Assembly (NCBI GenBank): GCA_900542275.1
Contig: UQMW01000007.1
Span: 1 to 64,000, forward strand
From: an uncultured Collinsella sp.
GTDB lineage: Bacteria; Actinomycetota; Coriobacteriia; Coriobacteriales; Coriobacteriaceae
Direction: 5' to 3'
Length of the DNA stretch: 64,000 bases
Position numbers and translations under genes: made by a program. This document shows, piece after piece, positions 45,228 through 54,977 of this stretch (the stretch's first letter is position 1; each line of letters opens with the position of its first letter). The notes under the pieces are model-generated. The model searched no databases. It was not told the origin of the DNA and was given only the letters and a program-made list of their open reading frames with translations.

Positions 45228-46115
45228 CTATGAACTGGGCGCAGAGACCGGCTCCCATGCAATAAACGCCCAACGAACCTTGCGAACATGATCGAGCATA
45301 TAGCGCCCCTGCGGCACGCCCTTGGAGCCCGGCTCACCGGCATGGGGGTTCTCAATCATGTGTTGGGCGATGTAGTCGCGCAGGCGGTCGATCTTATCTT
45401 CGTTGCCATGCTCGAGCATGCGAGAAAAGTCCGCCACGCCCGCTTCAAGGTTGTCGAAGGTGTCGCGACGGGGTGATTCAAAATACGTAACCTGCGGCAG
45501 GGCACCCATCTGAATGAGAATGTTGAAGGCGTACACAAAGCCATTACTGCAGGTAACCGAGGCGCCGATAGCGTTCATCAGGTGCAGGTCATAGCGCGGG
45601 CTGGAGTTGGCGACCATCGTGACAGCACAACGCCGACGAGCCGTACGGTCAAGCTTGGTAAGCGCGCCTTTTAGGTTGGTCGTGGTGACAGAGCGACTGG
45701 CAAAGGCAACATCCACCGCTTTCGCGACCGGTCCAACCAAATCCCAATCATCATCCCAAGCAAGCTCAAGTGGCGTTATGCGCCCCTCGAGCCCGTAGTA
45801 CTCAATGCCGGCATCAAGCGTGCCCAGCATGGCGGGGGAGAAATCAGCCGCAATCACAGGATGCCCAGCCTGAGCAAGCGGAATAGCAATCGATCCAGCT
45901 CCACATCCCATATCCAGCACCGACTCGCCGGGCTCAAGCGTCAACAACTTTATAAAATCCCAGGCATACGGAGCAGTCTCAAGCGGCCGAAAATGCCGAG
46001 CTCGCTTATCCCACTCAAAAGAATCATCAGCCCGATGCCGAGCGGCCTGCAGACGCATCCACTCCTGATTCCAATCAGCAGAAAGAAGCTCAGAGCGAGC
46101 ATCCCCATCAACCAC
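45228..46115 (-). CDS. SAM-dependent class I methyltransferase
   Basis: 295 residues. SAM-binding motif I is VLDMGCGAGSIAIPLA (about 70-85), followed by VIAADFSPAML (motif II) and an acidic motif III region (AWDDDWD). The C-terminal 150 residues include FASRSVTTTNLKGALTKLDR and resemble a coriobacterial subgroup of unknown substrate. GTG at 46115 is chosen because AGGAGG lies seven bases upstream; a longer frame to 46175 would add a Leu/Gly-rich stretch without a site. The gene is monocistronic and shows slightly lower GC in its first third. Confidence 0.8.
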   Translation of the reverse strand: MVDGDARSELLSADWNQEWMRLQAARHRADDSFEWDKRARHFRPLETAPYAWDFIKLLTLEPGESVLDMGCGAGSIAIPLAQAGHPVIAADFSPAMLGTLDAGIEYYGLEGRITPLELAWDDDWDLVGPVAKAVDVAFASRSVTTTNLKGALTKLDRTARRRCAVTMVANSSPRYDLHLMNAIGASVTCSNGFVYAFNILIQMGALPQVTYFESPRRDTFDNLEAGVADFSRMLEHGNEDKIDRLRDYIAQHMIENPHAGEPGSKGVPQGRYMLDHVRKVRWAFIAWEPVSAPSS

Positions 46116-46266
46116 GGGCCAACCTCCTAGCAACAAAAAAGCGACTCCTCCCAAAAGAAGAGCCGCAACCAGCATATATCAGAAAGAACCGTTCCAACGC
46201 CAAACCGCCGCATCAGCCAAGTGGTGCAGGAGCGAAGCAACTGCAACCGGGATAGAACCCAACTGA

Positions 46267-46426
46267 GGTTCCGTTGTGCGGGAGCCCCGGGGAGGGCAAA
46301 TATATAAGGTCGATCGCGAGTTCCGCACGAGCCGGAGAGCACTTAATGTGCTCTCCGTGCGAGTCAGGACTGTCCGAGCAGGCGACCTTATATATTTGCC
46401 CTCCCTGGGGCTCCTCGCCCGAACCC
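46267..46426 (-). repeat. long hairpin element, copy B (downstream of the PFL gene)
   Basis: Arms 46281-46312 and 46383-46414 (32 bases, one G-T mismatch; GGAGCCCCGGGGAGGG... and complement) enclose an inner hairpin GGAGAGCAC-TTAA-TGTGCTCTCC. Read on the minus strand it starts about five bases after the PFL stop codon, in the same orientation relative to its gene as copy A to gatB, with the same ACAGTCCTG and GTGCGGAACTC segments. The outer halves differ from copy A but are still complementary. Confidence 0.85.
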
Positions 46427-46431
46427 CTCAG

Positions 46432-47796
46432 CTAGTTCTTGAGCGAGTTCAGCGGCGCCGGGAAGCGTCCGCCACGGTGAGCAAGCACGGTGCCGGCGTT
46501 GGGGTTCACCGGCATGATGGGCGCGCGGCCGAACAGGCCACCGTACTCGACGCAGTCGCCCACGCCCTTGCCGATGGCGGGAATCACGCGGACGGCCGTG
46601 GTCTTGTTATTGATGACGCCGATGGCCATCTCGTCGGCGATGATGCCGGCGATGGTCTCGACCGGGGTGTCGCCGGGGATGGCGATCATGTCCAGGCCAA
46701 CGGAGCACACGCAGGTCATGGCCTCGAGCTTCTCGAGCGAAAGCGCACCGGCCTCGACGGCGGCAATCATGCCGGCATCCTCGGACACGGGGATAAAGGC
46801 GCCGGAGAGACCGCCCACGCTGGAGCTGGCCATGACGCCGCCCTTCTTGACGGCATCGTTGAGCATGGCGAGCGCACAGGTCGTACCCGGGCCACCGCAG
46901 GTGCCCACGCCGATGATCTCGAGGATGCGGGCAACGGAGTCGCCGATGGCAGGCGTGGGGGCCAGCGACAGGTCGACAATGCCTTTCTCGACACCCAGAC
47001 GGCGGGCTGCCTCACGGCTCATGAGCTCGCCGGCGCGGGTGATCTTAAAGGCGGTCTGCTTAATCTTCTCGGCAACCTCCATCATCGATGCGGAATCGGG
47101 CAGCGTCTCCAGGGCTGCGGCCATAACGCCGGGGCCCGAGACGCCTACGTTGATGACGGCGTCGGCCTCGCCACCGCCGTGGACGGCGCCCGCCATAAAC
47201 GGGGAGTCCTCGACCATGTTGGCAAAGCAGACAAACTTGGAAGCGCCGACGGAATCCTGGTCGGCCGTGAGTTTAGCGGCATCGATGATGGTCTGGGCGG
47301 CCATAAGCACGGCGTCCATGTTGATACCGGCGCGCAGGCTGGCGACGTTGACGCTGGAGCAGACGCGGCTCGTGGTGGCGAGCGCCTGGGGGATGGACTG
47401 GATGACGCGGCGGTCGGCGTCGCCGATGCCCTTCTGGACGAGTGCGGAGAAGCCGCCCAGGTAATCGATGCCGAGCGTCTCGGCCGCGCGGTCGAGGGCA
47501 TGCGCGATGGGGGTGAGGTCCTCATCCTTGCAGCACGCGGCGATTTGCGCCACCGGGGTGACGGAAACGCGCTTGTTGACGATGGGGATACCGTACTCGC
47601 GCTCGAGGTTCTCGGCGGTCTCGACCAGATGCTCAGCCGTGTGCGTCACGTGGTCGTAGATTTTCGTGCACATGCGGTCGAGGTTCTCGTCGCCGCAACC
47701 CATGAGCGAAACACCCATGGTGATGGTCCTGATGTCGAGGTTCTGCTCCTCAACCATGCCGCGGGTTTCCGCGATTTCTGCGGGCGTGATCGCCAT
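46432..47796 (-). CDS. PFL family (DUF711/UPF0210) protein
   Basis: 454 residues, the usual length. Family features: [22 protein letters not shown], the [12 protein letters not shown] segment, [33 protein letters not shown] and the C-terminal [13 protein letters not shown]...[12 protein letters not shown]. The fold is related to the glycyl radical enzyme barrel, but no glycyl radical motif is visible and the function is unknown. ATG at 47796 follows AGGAGCGCAAGG; an upstream start at 47853 lacks support. The ACT-domain partner often found upstream in other genomes is absent here. Confidence 0.9.
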   Translation of the reverse strand: MAITPAEIAETRGMVEEQNLDIRTITMGVSLMGCGDENLDRMCTKIYDHVTHTAEHLVETAENLEREYGIPIVNKRVSVTPVAQIAACCKDEDLTPIAHALDRAAETLGIDYLGGFSALVQKGIGDADRRVIQSIPQALATTSRVCSSVNVASLRAGINMDAVLMAAQTIIDAAKLTADQDSVGASKFVCFANMVEDSPFMAGAVHGGGEADAVINVGVSGPGVMAAALETLPDSASMMEVAEKIKQTAFKITRAGELMSREAARRLGVEKGIVDLSLAPTPAIGDSVARILEIIGVGTCGGPGTTCALAMLNDAVKKGGVMASSSVGGLSGAFIPVSEDAGMIAAVEAGALSLEKLEAMTCVCSVGLDMIAIPGDTPVETIAGIIADEMAIGVINNKTTAVRVIPAIGKGVGDCVEYGGLFGRAPIMPVNPNAGTVLAHRGGRFPAPLNSLKN

Positions 47797-47841
47797 CCTT
47801 GCGCTCCTATCTGCCAAAACGAGCATAGTCCCCTCTATTCT

Positions 47842-47880
47842 AACGTGCCGCACGTGCCAAGTGGCGCGTGCGGCACGTTT
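47842..47880 (-). terminator. hairpin after metH
   Basis: AACGTGCCGCACG and its near complement CGTGCGGCACGTT flank a 13-base loop. In the metH direction it is followed by AGAATAG, so termination may be imperfect. Confidence 0.55.
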
Positions 47881-47904
47881 TGGTGCTCGGTTGTTTCCGT
47901 TGTG

Positions 47905-50463
47905 TTACTGCCCAAAGACCTCTTCGGCGATACGAGCGCTTTCGGCGGCGTCCTTGGCGTAGTAGTCCGCGCCGATCTGTTTGGCGTATTCGGGGGTGAG
48001 CACGGCGCCGCCCACGATGATCTTGACGCCCGGGACCTCGGCATGGAGCAACTTGATGGTCTCTTCCATGGCCACGACGGTGGTGGTCATAAGCGCCGAG
48101 AGGCCGACGAGCTTAATGTCACGCTCCTGCACGGTCTTGAGCACCTCTTGCGGGTCGACGTCGCGGCCTAGGTCAAAGACGGTGTAGCCGTAGTTATCGA
48201 GCAGCATTTTGACGATGTTCTTGCCAATATCGTGGATGTCGCCCTTGACGGTGGCCACGCAGATCTTGCCCTTGTCGGCAATCTCGCCGGCGGGCATCAG
48301 GCGCTTGATGGTGTCGAAGCCCACGCGTGCGGCTTCGGCCGAGGCCATAAGCTGCGGCAAGAAGAACTTGCCCTGGTCAAAGAGGACGCCAACCTCGTCG
48401 AGGGCGGGGATAAAGTGATTGTTGATGAGGTCCATAGCGTCGTGGTCTGTCAGCAGGCGCTCGGTCTCGGCAGCGATCTCGCCTTTGCGGCCCGAGACGA
48501 CCATTCGACGAATCGGGTCGTCGTTGCCGTCAGTGCCGGCGGTGCCCGCGGCAGGCACGGCATCACTCGATGCGGCCTGAGCTGCTGCCGGGTTGGCGGC
48601 GATCTTGTACGGATCGGTCCAGCCGGCATAGCGCTCGATGTATCCGGTCGAGCCCTCGTCTTCAACGCTCAGGACGCGATAGCTGTAGACGGTGTCCATA
48701 AAGCGCTTGGAACCCGGGTTCATGATGGGGGCGTCCAGGCCCGCGCCAAAGGCGGCGGCCAAAAAGACCGAACCCAGCAGCGGGCGGGCAGGCAGGCCAA
48801 AGCTGATGTTCGACACGCCGAGCGCACATTTGACGCCCAGGCGCTCTTTGCACAGGGACATGGCGCGCAGGATCTGCTCGGCCTGGCGTTGATTGGTCGA
48901 GGCGGTCATGACCAGGCAGTCGATGAGGATGCGGTCCGGTCCGATGCCGTAGCGGGCAGCCTCGGCCACGATGCGCTCGGCGATGGCGAAGCGGGCCTCG
49001 GCGGTATCGGGGATGCCGCCTTCGTCGAGCGTAAGGCCGACAACGTTGGTGCCGTAGTGGGCGACCAGCGGAAAGATCTCATCCATGATCTGCTGCTTGC
49101 CGTTGACGGAGTTGATGATGGGCTTGCCGGCGTAGCGGCGCACGGCGGCCTCGACGGCCGTGGGATCGGTGGAGTCGATCTGTAGCGGCAGCAGCGTGGA
49201 GCCCTGGAGCTGTTCGGTTGCCTGTTGGATGATCTTGACCTCGTCGATCTCGGGCAGGCCCACGTTGACGTCCAGGATGTCGGCGCCCTGCTCCTGCTGG
49301 CTGATGCCCTGGCTCACGACGTAGTCCAGGTCGCCGTCGCGCAGGGTCTGCTGCAGGCGCTTTTTGCCGGTGGGGTTGATGCGCTCGCCGATGACGGCGA
49401 TTTTGTGGCCATCGCAGGGGAGGTCCACCACGGTCTGGGCGCTTGTGACCGACATGCTGGGCTTGCGGTGGCGCGGACTGGGCGTGTGGTTATCGATAAG
49501 CGTGCGCAGCGCTGCCATGTGCGCCGGCGTGGTGCCGCAGCAACCGCCCACGACGCTCACGCCGTCGGCGATCATGCCGGCGACGGCCTCGGCGTACTCG
49601 GGTGCCTGGATATCAAAGACGGTGTTGCCGTCGTCGTCCACATGGGGGAGTCCCGCATTGGCCTGCACCATAACGGGTTTGTCGGTAACGGTGAGCATAC
49701 GTGCGGCGAGTCCTCGGAGCTCGGCCGGTCCTTGGCTGCAGTTGATGCCCAAAACGTCGGTGCCGATGGCATCGAGCGTGATGGCGGCAACCTCGGGACT
49801 CGTGCCCAGGAAGGTGCGACCGTCTTCCTCAAAGGTCATAGTGGCAAAGACGGGCAGGTCGGAGTTCTCGCGGCAGGCGAGGACGGCTGCCTTGATCTCG
49901 GCAAGGTCGGTCATGGTCTCGATAATAAAGAGGTCCACGCCCGCGGCGACGCCGGCGCGCACTTCCTCGGCAAAGAGGTCGTAGGCCTCGTCAAAGCTGA
50001 GGGTGCCTAAGGGACGAAGCAACGCGCCGATGGGGCCGATGTCACCGGCGACGTAGCGGGCGCCGGCCTCGCGGGCACAGGCGACGGCCGCGGCGAAGAC
50101 GTCTGCCACGGTGGAGGCACCGTCGAGCTTGTGGGCGTTGGCGCCAAAGGTGTTGGCGGTAATCACGTCGCAGCCGGCCTCGACGTACTGGCGCTGGATG
50201 TCGGTAATGACCTTGGGCTCCTCAAAGTTGAGCAGCTCGGGCAGGGCGCCGGCCTTCATGCCGGCCGCTTGCAACATGGTGCCCATGCCGCCGTCAAACA
50301 GCAGGTGCCCCGTGCCCTCGATGGCCGCACGCAGGCGATCGTCCTTAATGCGCAGGTCGTCGATCGTGCGCGTCTTGTACGTGGCACCGTTGCGACGTGC
50401 GGCATCAACGGGTGCCGCCAATGCAGTGCCGTCAGAATCATGAGTGATAAGCGGAGTAAACAT
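47905..50463 (-). CDS. metH: cobalamin-dependent methionine synthase, without activation domain
   Basis: 852 residues. Transfers the methyl group of methyl-tetrahydrofolate to homocysteine through cobalamin. Homocysteine-binding barrel (about 45-345) with zinc cysteines Cys242 (GINCSQG) and Cys308-Cys309 (GGCCGTTPAH); pterin-binding barrel (about 355-620; IGERINPTGKK, DVNVGLPEID); cap and cobalamin domain (about 650-852) with DIHDIG supplying the lower His ligand. The C-terminal SAM-binding reactivation domain of E. coli MetH is missing but is encoded by the separate gene immediately upstream. The start follows TAGGAGCCCTCG. It is last in the metF-activation-metH operon. Confidence 0.96.
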   Translation of the reverse strand: MFTPLITHDSDGTALAAPVDAARRNGATYKTRTIDDLRIKDDRLRAAIEGTGHLLFDGGMGTMLQAAGMKAGALPELLNFEEPKVITDIQRQYVEAGCDVITANTFGANAHKLDGASTVADVFAAAVACAREAGARYVAGDIGPIGALLRPLGTLSFDEAYDLFAEEVRAGVAAGVDLFIIETMTDLAEIKAAVLACRENSDLPVFATMTFEEDGRTFLGTSPEVAAITLDAIGTDVLGINCSQGPAELRGLAARMLTVTDKPVMVQANAGLPHVDDDGNTVFDIQAPEYAEAVAGMIADGVSVVGGCCGTTPAHMAALRTLIDNHTPSPRHRKPSMSVTSAQTVVDLPCDGHKIAVIGERINPTGKKRLQQTLRDGDLDYVVSQGISQQEQGADILDVNVGLPEIDEVKIIQQATEQLQGSTLLPLQIDSTDPTAVEAAVRRYAGKPIINSVNGKQQIMDEIFPLVAHYGTNVVGLTLDEGGIPDTAEARFAIAERIVAEAARYGIGPDRILIDCLVMTASTNQRQAEQILRAMSLCKERLGVKCALGVSNISFGLPARPLLGSVFLAAAFGAGLDAPIMNPGSKRFMDTVYSYRVLSVEDEGSTGYIERYAGWTDPYKIAANPAAAQAASSDAVPAAGTAGTDGNDDPIRRMVVSGRKGEIAAETERLLTDHDAMDLINNHFIPALDEVGVLFDQGKFFLPQLMASAEAARVGFDTIKRLMPAGEIADKGKICVATVKGDIHDIGKNIVKMLLDNYGYTVFDLGRDVDPQEVLKTVQERDIKLVGLSALMTTTVVAMEETIKLLHAEVPGVKIIVGGAVLTPEYAKQIGADYYAKDAAESARIAEEVFGQ

Positions 50464-50472
50464 CGAGGGCTC

Positions 50473-51261
50473 CTAATGGCTGGAATAGCAGGTGGTGTGG
50501 GCGGCGCGGAAGCGGCAGTGCTCGCGCATGCGGCAGATATTGCAGGTGGGGCGGGTCTGGGCGTCGTGGACTTCGCCTTCGAACAGGCCGATCACCGCGG
50601 TCACGCTTTTGGTGGGCATGAGCAGGCTGGTGGGCGTGACGGTCAGGCCGATGAGCCGTGTGGCGTTGAGCGCATTGACGATCGAGCGCTGGGCCGAGAG
50701 CGGGCAGTCGCCGTAGCCGGGACTAAAGCGCCAGTTGCCGGCGAGCCCATGAACGGCGGCGTCCGTCTTGACCTGCTGGTCCATTTGCTCAACGGCGGCT
50801 TCCACGTAAGCGGAGCACGCGGCGTCGAGCACGGCGCCCTCCAGGGGATGTTGGGCTCCCGTGGTGCGCAGGCGGCGCTCGGCGTCCATGCCGAGGGTGC
50901 ATGCCATGAGCGCGGCAAAGCGGGCATCTTTGAGATGTCGATAGATATCGCGACCTCGCAGCTCAACGTTGGTGCCGACCAAGCGAATGCAAGGCTCACT
51001 TTGTTCGTCCACGCCCGTGGCATCGACGGCAAACACGCGGCGCACGCCACGGGGCTCAATGTCAAGTTCCAGACGCTCGACCACAAGCTCAATACGTCGT
51101 GACAGTTCGGGCTCAATCTGCTGGCCGCCGTAACCCAGATACCGCAGCATCTCGGCACGGTCGACACGGGGATGGTGCGCAGCATCGACACGGTAAAGCG
51201 CCGGCGACGCAAGGTCGGCCGGCACTTCGACAGCGGTTGTATCGATGTGCGGTTTTTCCAT
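50473..51261 (-). CDS. stand-alone methionine synthase activation (reactivation) domain protein
   Basis: 262 residues. It resembles the C-terminal SAM-binding domain of MetH (Met_synt_B12): LRYLGYGG at the N terminus, the central ALMACTLGMDAERRLR and EAAVEQMDQ, and the core PGYGDCPLSAQRSIVNALNATRLIGLTVTPTSLLMPTKSV. The product should reductively methylate inactive cob(II)alamin of the adjacent MetH using SAM. A C-terminal CNICRMREHCRF adds a Cys cluster. The ATG at 51261 overlaps the metF stop by one base; nine bases separate it from metH. Confidence 0.9.
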   Translation of the reverse strand: MEKPHIDTTAVEVPADLASPALYRVDAAHHPRVDRAEMLRYLGYGGQQIEPELSRRIELVVERLELDIEPRGVRRVFAVDATGVDEQSEPCIRLVGTNVELRGRDIYRHLKDARFAALMACTLGMDAERRLRTTGAQHPLEGAVLDAACSAYVEAAVEQMDQQVKTDAAVHGLAGNWRFSPGYGDCPLSAQRSIVNALNATRLIGLTVTPTSLLMPTKSVTAVIGLFEGEVHDAQTRPTCNICRMREHCRFRAAHTTCYSSH

Positions 51262-52133
51262 TACCCCAGGCGCTCCATAATGGTCGCGGCGATCGCAGGA
51301 CGGTTCATAGTGTACAGGTGCAGGCCGTCGGCGCCGTGCTCCTTGAGGTCGCAAAGCTGGCGGGCGGCATAATCTACACCGGCTGCCTGCAGGCTCTCGG
51401 GGTCGTTCTCGTACTTGGCGAGAATCTTGATGACGGGGGAGGGCAGCGACGCGCCGCACATAAAGACCATGCGGCTGATCTGCGACTTGCCCATAAACGG
51501 CATGATGCCCGCGGTAATGGGCACGGTGATACCGGCCTTGTCGGCAAGCTCGCGGAAGCGATAGAAGCACTCGTTATCAAAGAAGAGCTGCGTCACAAAG
51601 AAGCTTGCGCCGGCGTCCTGCTTTTGCTTGAGGTGTTCGACCGAGGCGTTGAGGTCCTCACAGGCAATGTGGCCCTCAGGGTAGGCCGCGGCGCCCACAC
51701 AAAAGCCGGCGTCGATGAGCTCGGGGATGAGGTCGCGGGCGTAGGCGTAGTCCGAGGCGGGCTTGTCGTGCTCGGTCGCGCCGGCAGGGAGATCGCCACG
51801 CAGGGCCAGGATGTTTTCCACGCCGGCGGTGCGGTACTCATCGATCTTGGCGGCGATATCGGCGTGGGTACGGCCCACACAGGTGAGGTGCGCCACCGAG
51901 GGTGTATCGAATTCGCTCGTAATCATATGCGCGATGGGGGCGGTGGTGGCACCGTTGCCCGAGCCGCCGGCCGAGCAGGTGACCGAGACAAAGCTCGGCG
52001 AAAGCTTGCACAGATTGCCTGCCACCTCGCGAGCCGTGTCGAGGGTCAGCTCGCCCTTGGGCGGGAACATCTCAAACGAAACGGGCGCGGTGCCCTGGGA
52101 TGCTGCCTGCTTAAAAACCTCGTCGACGCGCAT
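51261..52133 (-). CDS. metF: methylenetetrahydrofolate reductase
   Basis: 290 residues. Flavin-dependent enzyme making 5-methyl-tetrahydrofolate, the methyl donor for MetH. Features: SFEMFPPKGE, FVSVTCSAGGSGN, HLTCVGRT, GVENILALRGDLP (FAD and folate site), FFVTQLFFDNECFYRF, and PITAGIMPF. ATG at 52133 follows AAAGGAGCACGAT; the longer frame to 52175 is not supported. It is first in the operon; the stop overlaps the next gene by one base. Confidence 0.95.
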   Translation of the reverse strand: MRVDEVFKQAASQGTAPVSFEMFPPKGELTLDTAREVAGNLCKLSPSFVSVTCSAGGSGNGATTAPIAHMITSEFDTPSVAHLTCVGRTHADIAAKIDEYRTAGVENILALRGDLPAGATEHDKPASDYAYARDLIPELIDAGFCVGAAAYPEGHIACEDLNASVEHLKQKQDAGASFFVTQLFFDNECFYRFRELADKAGITVPITAGIMPFMGKSQISRMVFMCGASLPSPVIKILAKYENDPESLQAAGVDYAARQLCDLKEHGADGLHLYTMNRPAIAATIMERLG

Positions 52134-52273
52134 ATCGTGCTCCTTTAGATGCCTAGGTGCGATGTTTTGTTGCAAGGATTCTACAGCACGACCGCGCTAA
52201 GGTGGAGTTTCTCTCGCGATTTGGTGATACCAATCGAAAACGCTTCGCTATCGGCATTCCCTATAACAGGGCG

Positions 52274-52349
52274 GTCAATCTAGGATGGGGCTATAAAGAC
52301 TGGTATCCGATGTGAAATACCAGTTAATAGAGCCCCATCTCAAATTGAC
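52274..52349. promoter_or_regulatory. nested inverted repeat in the metF-glnA divergent region
   Basis: Three tiers of complementary segments: GTCAAT/ATTGAC (outer), GATGGGGCT/AGCCCCATC (middle) and ACTGGTAT/ATACCAGT (inner), centred near 52308. It lies between divergent metF and glnA, about 140 bases upstream of metF and 210 upstream of glnA. There is no T-run in either direction, so a terminator is unlikely; an operator or RNA structure is more plausible. Confidence 0.5.
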
Positions 52350-52454
52350 TACCCTTAAACCATGGGGAAAGGTCTGCAATTTATACAGTTGATTGGCTGT
52401 TGAGGGTGGCAACGCCGCCGCGATGCGGTAACCTCATTGATTGGTTTCGCGACA

Positions 52455-52475
52455 GCAACATAACGGTAATGTTGC
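52455..52475. promoter_or_regulatory. inverted repeat upstream of glnA
   Basis: GCAACAT-N7-ATGTTGC, flanked by GTTTC and GGAAAC that extend the symmetry. It lies 85 bases before the glnA start, a suitable place for an operator. The rest of 52134-52560 holds no gene. Confidence 0.4.
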
Positions 52476-52560
52476 GGAAACACGGCGAGTCTAAGCTATG
52501 ACTCGTTCGTTAGTAATCAACACCGCTTCTCACGCGGTGCCGATACGAAGGGAGTTCCGT

Positions 52561-54648
52561 ATGGCCGAACTTACTGACCGCTTCGGGACCATGGTGTTCT
52601 CGGAGGAAGTCATGAAGGACTACCTCCCCAAGGACATTTGGAAGCGCCTTGCTGCAACCCTCGAGGACGGTGAGCCGCTCGACCTGGATGTGGCCAACGC
52701 TGTTGCCCACGCTATGAAGGTCTGGGCCATCTCCAAGGGCGCCACGCACTACGCGCACTGGTTCCAGCCGCTTTCGGGCATTACTTCCGAGAAGCACGAC
52801 AGCTTCCTCGAGCCCAACCACGACGGCACCGCCATCACCAAGTTTACGGGCAAGAATCTCATCCAGGGCGAGCCCGATGCCTCGAGCTTCCCCAACGGCG
52901 GCCTGCGCGCCACCTTCGAGGCCCGTGGCTACACCGCTTGGGATCCCACCAGCCCCGCCTTTATCAAGGACGACGTCCTGTGCATCCCCACGGCTTTCTG
53001 CTCCTACACGGGCGAGGCCCTGGACAAGAAGACCCCGCTGCTGCGTTCCATGACTGCGCTCTCGCGTGAGTCCAAGCGCGTTTTGGCGCTGTTTGGCAAG
53101 ACCCCCAAGAAGGTCGTTCCTTCCGTGGGCGATGAGCAGGAGTACTTCCTGATCAAGAAGGACGCTTACCGCAAGCGCAGGGACCTGGTCATCACCGGTC
53201 GCACCCTCTTTGGCGCCGCTCCCTGCAAGGGTCAGGAGCTCGAGGAGCACTACTTTGGCGCTATCCGCCCCACCGTCTCGGCCTATATGAAGGACCTGGA
53301 CGATGAGCTGTGGGCGCTTGGCATTCCCGCCAAGACCAAGCACAACGAGGTCGCTCCCTGCCAGCATGAGCTCGCCCCTGTCTATGGCGAGGTCAACGAG
53401 GCCATCGACCAGAATCTGGTCATGATGGAGAAGATGAAGCTCATCGCCTCCCGCCACGACTTGGTCTGCCTGCTGCACGAGAAGCCCTTCGAGGGCATCA
53501 ACGGTTCGGGCAAGCACAACAACTGGTCGCTTGGCACCGAGTCCGAGAACCTGCTCGACCCGGGCGACACCCCGCTCGACAACCTGCAGTTCATCGTCTT
53601 CCTCACCGCGGTGATCGAGGCCGTCGATAACTATCAGGAGCTCTTGCGTGCCTCCGTTGCCTCGGCCGGCAACGATCATCGTCTGGGCGCCAACGAGGCT
53701 CCTCCGGCGATTATGTCCATCTTCCTGGGCGACCAGCTGACCGAGGTCGTCGAGAAGATCATCGATGGCAAGGCTTCCGTCCATGCCACGCGCGGCGTGC
53801 TTGACCTGGGTGCCGATACCCTGCCCAAGCTGATGCAGGACAACACCGACCGCAACCGCACCTCCCCGTTTGCCTTCACCGGCAACAAGTTCGAGTTCCG
53901 TGCCTGCGGCTCCGAGCAGAACGTCTCCGACTCCAACCTGGTGCTCGATGCCGCCGTGGCCAAGTCGCTCAAGTCCTTCGCCGACGCGCTTGAGGGTACG
54001 CCCGAGGATAAGTTCCAGGACGCCGCACTCGAGTACTGCAAGAAGGTCCTGACCGACCACCAGCGCATCCTCTTCTCCGGCGATGGCTACTCCGATGAGT
54101 GGCCCGTCGAGGCCGAGAAGCGCGGCCTTGCCAACAACAAGACCACGGCCGACGCCCTGCCCGCCTTTGTTTCCGATAAGGCTATCGCGCTCTTTGAGGA
54201 GACGGGTGTCCTGACCAAGGCCGAGGCTCAGTGCCGCTATGACTGTAAGCTCGAGAAGTACAACAAGCTCATGAACATCGAGGCTACCACGATGGTTCGC
54301 GAGGCGCGTCGTACCTATCGCCCGGTCATTACCGCCTATGCCACCAAGGTCGCTAAGGGCCTTGAGACTATTCGTGCCGCCGGTGCTGAGGCCGCCATGC
54401 AGTGCGAGCAGAACACGCTCAACAAGCTCTGCAACGGTATCACCGCCATCAACGACTCCATCAAGGCGCTCGACGCCGTGCATCAGAAGGCCGAGTCTCT
54501 CGATGGCCAGGAGCAGGCCAACGTGTACGCGCACGAGGTCGTTCCCGCTATGGATTCGCTGCGCGCCGCCGTGGACGCCATGGAGGAGATCGTGGCCGCC
54601 GACTACTGGCCGGTCCCGACCTACGACGACATCCTGTTCTACGTGTAG
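52561..54648 (+). CDS. glnA: glutamine synthetase type III
   Basis: 695 residues, the length of the dodecameric GSIII class. Makes glutamine from glutamate, ammonia and ATP. Features: [12 protein letters not shown] near residue 62, the GSIII N-terminal signature [16 protein letters not shown], catalytic region [61 protein letters not shown] and the C-terminal [23 protein letters not shown] at 52561 follows CGAAGGGAGTTCC; the frame upstream is not coding. Monocistronic, with a terminator. Confidence 0.96.
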   Translation: MAELTDRFGTMVFSEEVMKDYLPKDIWKRLAATLEDGEPLDLDVANAVAHAMKVWAISKGATHYAHWFQPLSGITSEKHDSFLEPNHDGTAITKFTGKNLIQGEPDASSFPNGGLRATFEARGYTAWDPTSPAFIKDDVLCIPTAFCSYTGEALDKKTPLLRSMTALSRESKRVLALFGKTPKKVVPSVGDEQEYFLIKKDAYRKRRDLVITGRTLFGAAPCKGQELEEHYFGAIRPTVSAYMKDLDDELWALGIPAKTKHNEVAPCQHELAPVYGEVNEAIDQNLVMMEKMKLIASRHDLVCLLHEKPFEGINGSGKHNNWSLGTESENLLDPGDTPLDNLQFIVFLTAVIEAVDNYQELLRASVASAGNDHRLGANEAPPAIMSIFLGDQLTEVVEKIIDGKASVHATRGVLDLGADTLPKLMQDNTDRNRTSPFAFTGNKFEFRACGSEQNVSDSNLVLDAAVAKSLKSFADALEGTPEDKFQDAALEYCKKVLTDHQRILFSGDGYSDEWPVEAEKRGLANNKTTADALPAFVSDKAIALFEETGVLTKAEAQCRYDCKLEKYNKLMNIEATTMVREARRTYRPVITAYATKVAKGLETIRAAGAEAAMQCEQNTLNKLCNGITAINDSIKALDAVHQKAESLDGQEQANVYAHEVVPAMDSLRAAVDAMEEIVAADYWPVPTYDDILFYV

Positions 54649-54678
54649 AGCGTAACTGACATATCGTCACGGTATTGA

Positions 54679-54717
54679 GCCGGGGTCCGCATCATGCGGG
54701 CCCCGGTTTTTGTTTTG
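54679..54717 (+). terminator. intrinsic terminator after glnA
   Basis: CCGGGGTCCGC, loop ATCAT, GCGGGCCCCGG and a T-rich tail. Confidence 0.9.
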
Positions 54718-54752
54718 CGAAGGACGCTTTGAAGCCCGTTTTGCCGCCGATA

Positions 54753-54790
54753 TGCCGGGATCCGTACCCTGTCGGGTTCGAATCCCGGCA
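54753..54790 (+). other. tRNA-like T-arm fragment
   Basis: TGCCGGGAT and ATCCCGGCA are complementary and the second half contains CGGGTTCGAATCCCG, a canonical T-arm. No D-arm or anticodon arm precedes it, so it is not a complete tRNA. It may be a remnant of a tRNA gene or of an integration site. Confidence 0.4.
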
Positions 54791-54844
54791 CATGGATAGC
54801 AAAAAAGCCCGTTACCGCGAGGACAACAGGCTTCTCGATTCAAA

Positions 54845-54921
54845 TGGTGCCCCCAGCGGGATTCGAACCCGCGATATCCACCTTGAAAGGGTGGCGTCCT
54901 TGGCCGCTAGACGATGGGGAC
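54845..54921 (-). tRNA. tRNA-Glu (anticodon TTC)
   Basis: On the minus strand it starts GTCCCCATCGTCTAGCGGCC, has anticodon arm CCACC-CTTTCAA-GGTGG (TTC), T-arm GCGGGTTCGAATCCCGC, acceptor TGGGGGC with discriminator A, and encoded CCA. 77 bases. Confidence 0.95.
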
Positions 54922-54977
54922 AGCGGGAAAGAGTATAGCAGACTTTTTTGCCGGCGCGCATATCGTTGGCAAACTGG

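Noticed and set aside
46276..48171. 631-codon plus-strand frame
   Set aside because: It runs antisense to the PFL gene and metH and through hairpin element B; composition is His/Gly/Asp-rich as expected for a shadow frame.
52134..52560. SAM riboswitch upstream of metF
   Set aside because: No S-box consensus stems could be found on the minus strand; only a symmetric palindrome is visible.
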